Positions 25,951 to 34,358 of a stretch of DNA of 61,782 bases are shown piece after piece. This stretch comes from an uncultured Prolixibacteraceae bacterium (lineage in GTDB: Bacteria > Bacteroidota > Bacteroidia > Bacteroidales > Prolixibacteraceae), in contig CALGIG010000020.1 in NCBI GenBank assembly GCA_937915865.1, positions 1 to 61,782 on the forward strand, given 5' to 3'. A model generated the notes under the pieces. The model ran no database searches and was not told the DNA's origin. It worked only from the letters and a program-made list of their open reading frames with translations. How positions within the stretch are numbered: position 1 is the stretch's first letter; every line of letters begins with the position of its first letter. The translations under genes were made by a program, and so were the position numbers.

Positions 25951-26547
25951 TTGAAATATCTTTCATATAACGAAAAGAATCTGGTTGCTTTGTTGAAAGA
26001 AAGTGACAAAACAGCATTTAGGGAATTGTTTAATGAATATGGAAAACGATTATATCAATTTTCGATAAAATACCTTCGGGAAAAAGAAGATGCTGAAGAT
26101 TTGGTTAACGAAGTATTTCTGAAAATATGGGAAAATCGTGGTAGTTTAAAAACAGGTACTTCTTTTCAGTCGTATTTATTCACAATTGCTTATAATAATA
26201 TTCGTCAGCGGTTCCTGAAAAGAAACAGGGAAGAGAAATATATTCAGATTTTTGCACAAGAACATCTGTCGGAAAGCCTTAAGAGCGAAGATCAGCTCGA
26301 TTATCTTGCATTTGTAAAAATAGTAAATGAAGTAATTGATACATTACCAGCGCGTAGAAGAGAGATTTTTATTCTTTATTATAAAGAGGAACTAAAAAGT
26401 AAACAAATAGCTGAAAAGCTAAATTTAACCGAGCAATTTATTCGAAATCAATTATCAATCGCGAAAAAGACAATAATCGACAAGTTTAAAGAGACCAATA
26501 AATTGGAAGGTATTCTTTTCTTTAGCTTGTTTGTTCATCAAAACTGA
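25951..26547 (+). CDS. ECF-type RNA polymerase sigma factor
   Basis: 198 residues from a TTG start. Region 2 covers about residues 25-90 (YGKRLYQFSIKYLREKEDAE, DLVNEVFLKIWENRG, SFQSYLFTIAYNNIRQRF). Region 4 covers about 130-180 (LPARRREIFILYYKEELKSK, then IAEKLNLTEQFIRNQLSIAK). It heads the large PUL and is followed by its FecR, SusC and SusD. The TTG start fits the frame and alignment of region 2; the alternative Met codons lie inside the conserved region. Confidence 0.9.
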   Translation: MKYLSYNEKNLVALLKESDKTAFRELFNEYGKRLYQFSIKYLREKEDAEDLVNEVFLKIWENRGSLKTGTSFQSYLFTIAYNNIRQRFLKRNREEKYIQIFAQEHLSESLKSEDQLDYLAFVKIVNEVIDTLPARRREIFILYYKEELKSKQIAEKLNLTEQFIRNQLSIAKKTIIDKFKETNKLEGILFFSLFVHQN

Positions 26548-26623
26548 AAAAAATAAAAAAAAGGTTTGCTTTTGAGAGGTACATTTTAGAAGTAAGTTGA
26601 TATTACTACTAAAGTTACCGTAA

Positions 26624-27640
26624 ATGACTATTAACAGGAAACACATAGATCGAATTTTTAGTCAAAAATTTAGTTTGCTTGATCAAAAAATGATGTGTAA
26701 TTATTTTGATAATGAGCAGCTAAATGAAGAGACCCGGAAAGTAATTGCTGACCAATGGGCAAATTATTCAGCTTCAGATGAGACGGATGCCAATCTCGAT
26801 AACCTTTACTACAAATTATATTATCAGATTAATAATCAGGAACAGCTTAAACCAGGGAGAAAAAGGGCTGTTCTGTGGTTGTCGGGTGTAGCGGCTATTT
26901 TGGTAATTGGATTTTTATCGGTTGCCTCTTTATATCTTGTTTACACTAAAAATAGCGTATCTGAATGTCAGGAAGTCGAATTCTATTCTCCCGGAGGTTT
27001 CAGAAATCACTTCAAACTGCCAGATGGCACTTCGGGCTGGTTGGGTTTTGGTTCTAAAATAAAATACCATTTTGAATCAAATCAACGAGTTGTTGAGCTT
27101 GACGGACTTGCATTTTTTGATGTTTCTCATCAGCCCGATCATCCGTTTTGGGTAAATACCCCTACTAATCTTAAAATCAAGGTTCTTGGGACAAAATTTA
27201 ATGTTTGTGCCTATAAAGGAGAAGTATCAAGTGAAGTTGTACTTGAGCATGGGAGTATTCAGTTGAATATTGATGATAAAGAAGTTGGGAAGATGAACCC
27301 GAGTGAGCGGATTTTGTATAAAAGTGATGATAATACCATTAAAAGATCAAAGGTTAACGTTGATGACTTTACAGCATGGAAAGATGGCCGGCTAATTCTT
27401 AAAGATGTTTCGCTTGATGAGGCCAGAAATAAGCTTAGTCGTTTTTACAATGTTGAATTTATACAACAGGCAAAAATAATTGACAGCTCTAAAGTTAGGT
27501 TAGTACTTGAAAATGAGTCGTTGGAAGAAGCAATGGAATTACTGACCATGATTACTCCTTATAAATTCCAGATTGAAAATAGAAAAATACTCAACAATGG
27601 TAATTATATTAAACGAAAAGTAATTATAAACAACAAATAG
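26624..27640 (+). CDS. FecR family anti-sigma factor
   Basis: 338 residues. A cytoplasmic N-terminus is followed by one transmembrane helix at about 83-107 (GVAAILVIGFLSVASLYLVY), a FecR domain starting near YSPGGFRNHFKLPDGTSGWL, and a DUF4974-like C-terminus (LILKDVSLDEARNKLSRFYN). It pairs with the sigma factor 76 nt upstream and with the STN domain of the SusC that follows. The layout mirrors the first PUL. The FecR core has GTSGWLG where most members have a Val-Trp-Leu-Asn strand, a small divergence. Confidence 0.9.
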   Translation: MTINRKHIDRIFSQKFSLLDQKMMCNYFDNEQLNEETRKVIADQWANYSASDETDANLDNLYYKLYYQINNQEQLKPGRKRAVLWLSGVAAILVIGFLSVASLYLVYTKNSVSECQEVEFYSPGGFRNHFKLPDGTSGWLGFGSKIKYHFESNQRVVELDGLAFFDVSHQPDHPFWVNTPTNLKIKVLGTKFNVCAYKGEVSSEVVLEHGSIQLNIDDKEVGKMNPSERILYKSDDNTIKRSKVNVDDFTAWKDGRLILKDVSLDEARNKLSRFYNVEFIQQAKIIDSSKVRLVLENESLEEAMELLTMITPYKFQIENRKILNNGNYIKRKVIINNK

Positions 27641-27673
27641 AATTTGCCTATGGTAAAATATAAAATGTAAAAA

Positions 27674-27702
27674 GCGGGATTGCAACGGCAATGCTCTCCC
27701 GC
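27674..27702 (+). promoter_or_regulatory. Leader hairpin upstream of the second susC
   Basis: GCGGGA (27674-27679) pairs with TCCCGC (27697-27702), and inside it TTGC pairs with GCAA. It lies 50 nt before the susC start. It carries GCTCTCC near its 3' arm, while the hairpin before the first susC carries ACTCTCC, a possible shared recognition sequence. Confidence 0.65.
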
Positions 27703-27752
27703 AAATTCAGTAAAGTCAATAGAAGTTTTTAACATTACTAAGTTTCAAATTT

Positions 27753-30700
27753 ATGAAAAAAAATCACCCGAGCATGACATGGTATTGTTATGCTCTGAAA
27801 AAAACATTTTTTATTATGCGGATAACGTTAATGGTGCTTTTGCTTTGTATAATGCAGTCGTTTGCATTAAAGTCGTATACGCAGGATGCCAGGATTTCTT
27901 TATCAGTCAAAGAAATGAAACTCGAAGATATCCTGTTACAAATAGAAAATAAGACGATGTATAGGTTTGCGTATAACAAAAGTGAAGTAAATGTTGATAA
28001 GAGTTATTCATTAAATATTAATGATGCAGAAATCGATCAGTTACTTGATCAAATGTTTTCCCACACTAGTATAAAATATAAAATCATTGATCGTCAGATT
28101 ATTTTAACTAATTCCGACACAGGAACAAATCAGCAACAAAAATCGGTTTCAGGAAAAGTTTCTGATTCTCAGGGCAATTCACTGCCAGGAGTATCGGTAG
28201 TAATAAAAGGCACTACTATTGGAACAATAACCGACGTTGACGGTAAATTTTCGCTGCCCAAAGTTCCTGAAAATAGCCTGTTGCAGTTTTCGTTTGTTGG
28301 AATGAAAATGCAGGAAGTAATTGTTTCAGGAAAAACAGAAATAAATGTTATTCTGAGAGAAGAGACTATTGGCCTTGAAGAAGTAGTTGCTGTTGGTTAT
28401 GGCGTTCAGAAAAAAGTTAATATGACTGGCGCTGTTTCATCAGTAAAATTTGACGAAATTGCTTCTAATCGTCCATTAACAACCGTTTCATCAGCTCTTG
28501 CCGGATTAAGTTCGGGAGTAACAGTAAAACAAAGTGTTGGAAAACCTGGGTCTGAAGGAGCTACTATCCGTATTCGTGGTATAGGAACATTAAACAATAA
28601 CGATCCATTGGTTATTATTGACGGGATGGAAGGTGTTTTAGACGCCGTTAACCCTCAGGATATTGAATCGGTTTCTATCTTGAAAGATGCGGCCTCAGCC
28701 TCAATTTATGGTTCGCGAGCTGCCAATGGAGTAATCCTGGTTACAACCAAGAAAGGCGATAAAAAACGACTGAGTGTTTCGTATAATGGTATTTTCTCAA
28801 TAGCCGAGCCAACTAACATTCTGGATTTAGTTTCTGATTATCCAACTTACATGAAATTAATAAACCAAAGCGCGCGGAATATAGGAACAGCCGAGAATTT
28901 TGCTGCAAGCACAATTGAAGCATGGGAAGCAGCTAATAAAAATCCGAATGCCTTGAACTCAAATGGAGTCCCAAACTATGTTGCATTTCCAAATACCGAT
29001 TGGAACGATGTTATATACAAGAAGAATCTTGTACAAGATCATACCGTCTCTGTAAACGGCGCAACATCAAATGCCCGTTTCTTATTGTCAGCAGGATATA
29101 TGGATAACCCTGGCTTGGTTGATTATACCGGAATGAAACGCTATTCATTACGGTCGAACGTTGAGATTGATATAAACAAATGGTTAACTGTCGGGACAAG
29201 AACTTATGGATCGATGTCGGAAACAGAACTTGGTGATTACAAAACTGTTTTGACTTATATGTATTCAACAACACCTGGAGTTTATCCCGAATACAATGGA
29301 AAATATGGTTATGCTGAAGCAACAGAGGAAAGTGCACAGGCTAATAATGTTTGGGCCCAATTACATGGAGTAAACGGATATAACAGAACTACTCGCATTA
29401 ACTCAACATTATACAGTAAAGTAAAAATATTAAAAGGACTTAGCTGGGATTTGAACTTCAACTATGCCCGAAGATTTGACGAATATAACAGTCATTCTAA
29501 TCCTGAAGCGGCTGAAAGAATTAAATTCAGTAACGGAACAGTAGGACAGCCAGCAACATCTACTTCATTGCTTACTACTTATTACAAAACATATTTCAAT
29601 TACAATTACACGCTGGAAAATTTACTACATTATGAAACTACTCTGGCTGAAAAACACAATATAAAAGCATTGGTGGGGTACAACGAAACCTATTACGACG
29701 AGACCAGCCAAAATGCGACCAAACAAGGATTAATTGATGAAAATGTATATGTTTTTGACGCTGCAACAAATATGCTTTCTATTGGCGGTAGCGAAGGCGA
29801 CTGGGCATTGCGCTCATGGTTCGGACGATTAAATTACGATTATAAACAACGGTATTTATTTGAAGCAAACCTTCGCTACGACGGTTCTTCGAGGTTCGAC
29901 AGCGACACGCGGTTTGGAGTATTTCCCTCGTTTGCTGCTGGCTGGAGAATTTCAGAAGAAGAATTTATGAAAAATTCAAATTTCTTTCAAAACCTGAAAC
30001 TTCGTGCTTCATGGGGTAAATTAGGAAACAATTCAACCGGATATTATAACTCATCGGGCGAATGGGTTGTTACCAATTACGATTATCAATCGCTATACAG
30101 TACCACCAATTACTCTTTTAACGGTGTACAAAATACTGGACTGTATTCAGCTAAAGTAGCAAACAAAAAACTAAAATGGGAAACTACCACTGTTACCAAT
30201 GTTGGGTTGGAAGCATCGATACTAAATAACCGTTTAACCATTGAAGCTGAAGCTTATAACAAAGTAACCGACGGTATCCTTACAACGCCTCCAATTTATT
30301 TGACAATGGGGCTTATTTCTGCACCAACTTTAAATACAGCAAAAGTTACCAATAACGGGTTTGAATTAAATTTAGGCTGGAAAGATAAAATTGGACAAGT
30401 ACGATACTCTATTTCAGGAAGCTTTGGGTACAATAAAAATAAAGTGACTTCATACAAAGGAAAACTAAAAGAAGGCTGGAATACCGATGCTGCCGGAAGC
30501 AAATCGTACACATCAAATATTGGTGACGTTTCGAGTGGAAGCAACACTCGAATTGTCGAAGACCATATTATCAACGAATACTATTTAATGGATGTATATT
30601 CAGGAACCGGCAAATATTATAACACCGACGGAACTGTAAATATCAAAGGTGGCCCAAAAGACGGCATGATCCGCACCCCAGAAGATATGGATTGGTTAAA

Positions 30701-31358
30701 ATCGATGATTGCAGCTGGTTATCAGTTCATGCCAAACCTCACTGTTGTTAAAAATAAAATTTGGTATGGCGATTACATTTATGCCGATATTAATGGTGAC
30801 GGGATTTATGGCAATAGTTATGATAAGAAATTTACAAATGTTTCTGGATCACCTAAAATTGTATTTGGTTCTCAAATGAATTTCAGCTGGAAAAATTTTG
30901 ACCTTGATTTGATATGGTCCGGTCAGGCAGGAGCGAAAATTTACTGGCTTGAAAGTGGATATAATAACCCGACAGCACTTCGCGTTGGTTGGGCCGTTAG
31001 TAAAATGCTTGCCAAAGATCATTATTATTACAACGATACCGACACATCTGATCCATTGAATAATATAACTTCAAAAACCCCTCGTTTAAAACTGAACGAA
31101 AGCGATGGACAAAATACACAAGCCAGTACCCGTTGGTTATACAATGCCTCATATTTAAGGCTGAAAAACCTGACTTTAGGTTATAATTTTTCGCAAAGAA
31201 TTGCAAGTAAAATCCATGCTGAAAAATTGCGTATTTATTTCTCTGCTGAAAATCTACTTACAATTACTTCTTTCCCTGGCCTTGATCCTGAAATGGGAGG
31301 CAATACAAATTATCCGTTAATCAGGCAAATAGCTATCGGGACTAACATCACTTTCTAA
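27753..31358 (+). CDS. SusC/RagA-type TonB-dependent outer-membrane transporter with STN domain
   Basis: 1201 residues. The hydrophobic signal segment spans about 19-41 and the STN domain about 46-120. A carboxypeptidase-regulatory-like domain spans about 131-205 and is followed by LEEVVAVGYGVQKKVNMTG. Plug features include IRIRGIGTLNNNDPLVIIDG and a downstream SILKDAASASIYGSRAANG. The barrel ends in an aromatic strand (QIAIGTNITF). It imports the target oligosaccharide of the large PUL and, through STN, signals to FecR. susD starts 12 nt later. Confidence 0.95.
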   Translation: MKKNHPSMTWYCYALKKTFFIMRITLMVLLLCIMQSFALKSYTQDARISLSVKEMKLEDILLQIENKTMYRFAYNKSEVNVDKSYSLNINDAEIDQLLDQMFSHTSIKYKIIDRQIILTNSDTGTNQQQKSVSGKVSDSQGNSLPGVSVVIKGTTIGTITDVDGKFSLPKVPENSLLQFSFVGMKMQEVIVSGKTEINVILREETIGLEEVVAVGYGVQKKVNMTGAVSSVKFDEIASNRPLTTVSSALAGLSSGVTVKQSVGKPGSEGATIRIRGIGTLNNNDPLVIIDGMEGVLDAVNPQDIESVSILKDAASASIYGSRAANGVILVTTKKGDKKRLSVSYNGIFSIAEPTNILDLVSDYPTYMKLINQSARNIGTAENFAASTIEAWEAANKNPNALNSNGVPNYVAFPNTDWNDVIYKKNLVQDHTVSVNGATSNARFLLSAGYMDNPGLVDYTGMKRYSLRSNVEIDINKWLTVGTRTYGSMSETELGDYKTVLTYMYSTTPGVYPEYNGKYGYAEATEESAQANNVWAQLHGVNGYNRTTRINSTLYSKVKILKGLSWDLNFNYARRFDEYNSHSNPEAAERIKFSNGTVGQPATSTSLLTTYYKTYFNYNYTLENLLHYETTLAEKHNIKALVGYNETYYDETSQNATKQGLIDENVYVFDAATNMLSIGGSEGDWALRSWFGRLNYDYKQRYLFEANLRYDGSSRFDSDTRFGVFPSFAAGWRISEEEFMKNSNFFQNLKLRASWGKLGNNSTGYYNSSGEWVVTNYDYQSLYSTTNYSFNGVQNTGLYSAKVANKKLKWETTTVTNVGLEASILNNRLTIEAEAYNKVTDGILTTPPIYLTMGLISAPTLNTAKVTNNGFELNLGWKDKIGQVRYSISGSFGYNKNKVTSYKGKLKEGWNTDAAGSKSYTSNIGDVSSGSNTRIVEDHIINEYYLMDVYSGTGKYYNTDGTVNIKGGPKDGMIRTPEDMDWLKSMIAAGYQFMPNLTVVKNKIWYGDYIYADINGDGIYGNSYDKKFTNVSGSPKIVFGSQMNFSWKNFDLDLIWSGQAGAKIYWLESGYNNPTALRVGWAVSKMLAKDHYYYNDTDTSDPLNNITSKTPRLKLNESDGQNTQASTRWLYNASYLRLKNLTLGYNFSQRIASKIHAEKLRIYFSAENLLTITSFPGLDPEMGGNTNYPLIRQIAIGTNITF

Positions 31359-31369
31359 ACTTATCTATT

Positions 31370-33214
31370 ATGAAACGAGAGTATATTAACTATTCGAATT
31401 TGCATGTTTCTAAATACATGCTTTTACGTTCAGAATCAAATAACTCAAAATTCCGAATGAAAACAATAGCTTCACTAACATTTGTAACACTATTTATTGT
31501 ACTACTTTCATCCTGTAAAAATAATTTACTGGATACAAGCCCATACAATGCGGTAAGTTCGGCAACCATGTGGACCAACGAAAGTTTGGCCGACCAGGGA
31601 GTTATTGGCGTTTACCAAACTTTACGTCAGGATTATTGCGGCCTTAACTTGTGGTATCTTGATCAGGAAGGTTTTACTGCGATGAATCGCGACGTAACTA
31701 CACTAACTTACGGTAATGCAACAACAAGCGCTGCTATATTTACGAATTACTGGAAACAAAATTACGAAGGAATTAGCAGGGCGAATGATGCAATCAAAAA
31801 TCTGCCTAATGCTCCTTTGACTGCTGAGAAAATGGGACGTTTGGTTGCTGAATGTAAATTTTTGAGAGCTTGGTTCTATTACAATTTAAACCAGGTATTT
31901 AAAGGTGTTCCGGTTTATTTGGAACCAACTGCGTTGCAGGATTACACCAAAGCAAGAGAAACAGAAGCAGCTGTCTGGCAAATAATTATTACCGACCTGA
32001 CCGACTGTATCAACGAAACAAATCTGCCTAACTTTTATGCCAAAGGGAATACAAACTGGGGGCGTATTACCAAAGCCGCGGCCTATGCCCTACGCGGGAA
32101 AGTATATATGTGGACAAAAGAATACGCCAAGGCCGAAGCCGATTTGCGCAAAGTAGGAGAATTGGGACCTACTCTATTCACCGGAGTATATAAAACACTT
32201 TTTAAACAAGCCAACGAACAAGTTCCTGAAATGATTTTCTCGGTTCAGAATATTGGGGTAACCGGACTTGGATCGGTAACTCAGTTCTATTGTGGTACCC
32301 GAGTATCGTTTGGTTCATGCTGGAATAACTATATGCCCCATCCTGATTTTGTAGAATCGTTCGAAAATAAAGATGGATCAACGTTCAATTGGGATACATA
32401 TCTTCCAGGTTACAGCCTGATGACTCCTGCACAAAGGACAGTATTTTTCCTGCGCGATGGATTAACGGCAACTGAGATTACCAATTTTACAACCAAAGGA
32501 GCAGACATGAGTAAATACCTGGCTTCAGGCAACGAGGCTCGTCTTCTTAAGGCCTTCGAAAATCGTGATCCTCGTCTGGCGGCTGACATCATTACCCCGT
32601 ACTCAACATACCTTGGCTCATCAGGAAATGTGGATTATACTTACACTTTACGATGGCCATATCGCGGTTCAGACACAAGCGCTCCTTTTGATCTCAGGAC
32701 TGATACCAATACCAAATTCTATTATTTATGGAGAAAATGGGTTTATGAAGGTTCATCTGAAACTCCAGCTCGTAACTATGGGCCAACCGACCAGCCACTA
32801 ATTCGTTATGCCGATGTAGTTTTGCTACTGGCTGAAGCAATTAACGAACAAGGATTTAAAGACGAAGCCGTTTCTCTTGTTAATAGCGTTCGTACACGTG
32901 CTGGCGCTATTGAACTTCAAAGCTCCGACGCGAGTAAACCAACCTTCGTAAATTCACAGTCAACTATGAGAGAACGTATCCGCAACGAACGCCGTTGGGA
33001 ACTTTGCCTTGAAGGTGTTAATTATTATGACGAGTTACGCTGGGAAACATGGAAAGATAAAAAATTCTATACAGGAAACGGGACCAAAGAAATGTGGGGA
33101 ACCATTACTATTCCGTATGCCTGGAGAGGTGACTATATTTACAACTGGGCTATTCCACAAACAGAGGTTGAAATGAACAGCAACCTCATTCAAAATAGTG
33201 GATGGATTAATTAA
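31370..33214 (+). CDS. SusD/RagB-type nutrient-binding lipoprotein
   Basis: 614 residues from the first Met. The true start may be Met30 (position 31457), because MKTIASLTFVTLFIVLLSSC is then a clean lipoprotein signal; from the first Met the lipidated Cys is residue 49. SusD features are ECKFLRAWFYYNLNQVFKGV near residue 163, the RYADVVLLLAEAINEQG stretch near 480, and RERIRNERRWELCLEGVNYY near 532. It forms the surface glycan-binding lid on the SusC encoded 12 nt upstream. Confidence 0.94.
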   Translation: MKREYINYSNLHVSKYMLLRSESNNSKFRMKTIASLTFVTLFIVLLSSCKNNLLDTSPYNAVSSATMWTNESLADQGVIGVYQTLRQDYCGLNLWYLDQEGFTAMNRDVTTLTYGNATTSAAIFTNYWKQNYEGISRANDAIKNLPNAPLTAEKMGRLVAECKFLRAWFYYNLNQVFKGVPVYLEPTALQDYTKARETEAAVWQIIITDLTDCINETNLPNFYAKGNTNWGRITKAAAYALRGKVYMWTKEYAKAEADLRKVGELGPTLFTGVYKTLFKQANEQVPEMIFSVQNIGVTGLGSVTQFYCGTRVSFGSCWNNYMPHPDFVESFENKDGSTFNWDTYLPGYSLMTPAQRTVFFLRDGLTATEITNFTTKGADMSKYLASGNEARLLKAFENRDPRLAADIITPYSTYLGSSGNVDYTYTLRWPYRGSDTSAPFDLRTDTNTKFYYLWRKWVYEGSSETPARNYGPTDQPLIRYADVVLLLAEAINEQGFKDEAVSLVNSVRTRAGAIELQSSDASKPTFVNSQSTMRERIRNERRWELCLEGVNYYDELRWETWKDKKFYTGNGTKEMWGTITIPYAWRGDYIYNWAIPQTEVEMNSNLIQNSGWIN

Positions 33215-33244
33215 GCTGATCAAACAGCAGTCAATCTAAAAGTA

Positions 33245-33334
33245 CTCACCCTCACTCCCGAAAACCTGGTGCATTCCTTTTCTCTTTCAAAAAGAGAGAG
33301 AAGGAATGCCAGGCTCATCGAAGGGTGGGGTGAG
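33245..33334 (+). terminator. Large structured intergenic hairpin after the second susD
   Basis: GCATTCCTTTTCTCTTT (33271-33287) pairs with the sequence at 33291-33309. The stem is extended by CCTGG/CCAGG and by an outer CTCACCCTCACTCCC/GGGTGGGGTGAG pair, giving about 90 nt of structure. It fills most of the 311-nt gap between susD and the GH16 gene. The rest of the gap (to 33525) shows nothing recognisable. It probably limits readthrough, separating susCD from the enzyme genes. Confidence 0.65.
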
Positions 33335-33525
33335 TTCATCTGAAAAACCAAACTAAACAACATTGAACACGGCAAGCTTTCCGCAAGACTAACTTACTAC
33401 CAATAAAACACAAAGCATTAAGAGTAATTTTTTAAAAAATCGGGCCATTCATAACAGAATATGGAAGAAGCTTTTGTCCTCAGTTCCTTTGATTCACTAA
33501 ATGATTTGAAACACATTTTACCAAA

Positions 33526-34326
33526 ATGAAACATCTATTTTTTATGCTATTGTTTTTCTCAATTTCATCTTGCTCGTGTAAAGAGAACCAGGATGAACAG
33601 GCAAAAATACAAGGGAAAGTGAATTCAATTCTTCCTGAGCATTTGAGAGATACATATCAAATGGTGTGGAATGACGAATTTAACGGGACAACTGTGGACC
33701 TAAGCAAATGGAATTTCAGGGCCGAAGGAACCGTAAGAAACTATGGAACTGTTTCGAGGCAAACCATTTCGCTTGACGGGAAAGGAAATGTTTCAATTAA
33801 AGTTACCAAAGACGCTACCGGGAAATATTACATTGGTGAACTGGGTACTCAGGGTATTTTCGAAACCACATACGGATATTTCGAATGCCGTGCCCTAATG
33901 AACAAACAATATGGGCCCCACGTGGCATTTTGGCTACAATCGCCCACTGTGGGAATGGTTGGCGATGTTGAAAAAAACGGGACTGAAATTGATATTTTTG
34001 AATATCACAGGAAAACACCTGAAACAGTTTATCATAACCTTCATTGGGATGGCTATGGCACCGATCACAAAACAACAGGTAACAAAATCACTTATCCTGA
34101 AATATCCTCCGGCTTTCATATTTTCGGGCTGGAATGGAATGAAAATGAATATATATTTTATGTAGACGGAAAAGAAACCTGGCGTACCAGTATAGCCGTT
34201 TCTCATCGTAGCGAATACATGATTCTTTCAACCGAGCTAACCGGATGGGGAGGCGATCCCTCAACCGGTAATTTCCCTGACGAGGTAATATTTGACTACG
34301 TGAGGGTTTATCAGCCTAAAAAATAA
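33526..34326 (+). CDS. GH16 family glycoside hydrolase, lipoprotein
   Basis: 266 residues. The lipoprotein signal has Cys16 or Cys18. One jelly-roll domain follows, starting with MVWNDEFNGTTVDLSKWNF at about 46. The catalytic signature GTEIDIFE gives E154 (nucleophile), D156 and E159 (acid/base). Trp-rich C-terminal strands (FHIFGLEWNENEYIFYVDGK) are typical of GH16. The family cleaves beta-1,3 or beta-1,4 bonds in galactans, glucans and related polymers; the subfamily is not resolvable here. It opens the enzyme part of the PUL and probably makes the first endo-cuts at the cell surface. Confidence 0.92.
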   Translation: MKHLFFMLLFFSISSCSCKENQDEQAKIQGKVNSILPEHLRDTYQMVWNDEFNGTTVDLSKWNFRAEGTVRNYGTVSRQTISLDGKGNVSIKVTKDATGKYYIGELGTQGIFETTYGYFECRALMNKQYGPHVAFWLQSPTVGMVGDVEKNGTEIDIFEYHRKTPETVYHNLHWDGYGTDHKTTGNKITYPEISSGFHIFGLEWNENEYIFYVDGKETWRTSIAVSHRSEYMILSTELTGWGGDPSTGNFPDEVIFDYVRVYQPKK

Positions 34327-34358
34327 TGAGGCAAACACAGCTGCTAATGATATAGCTT

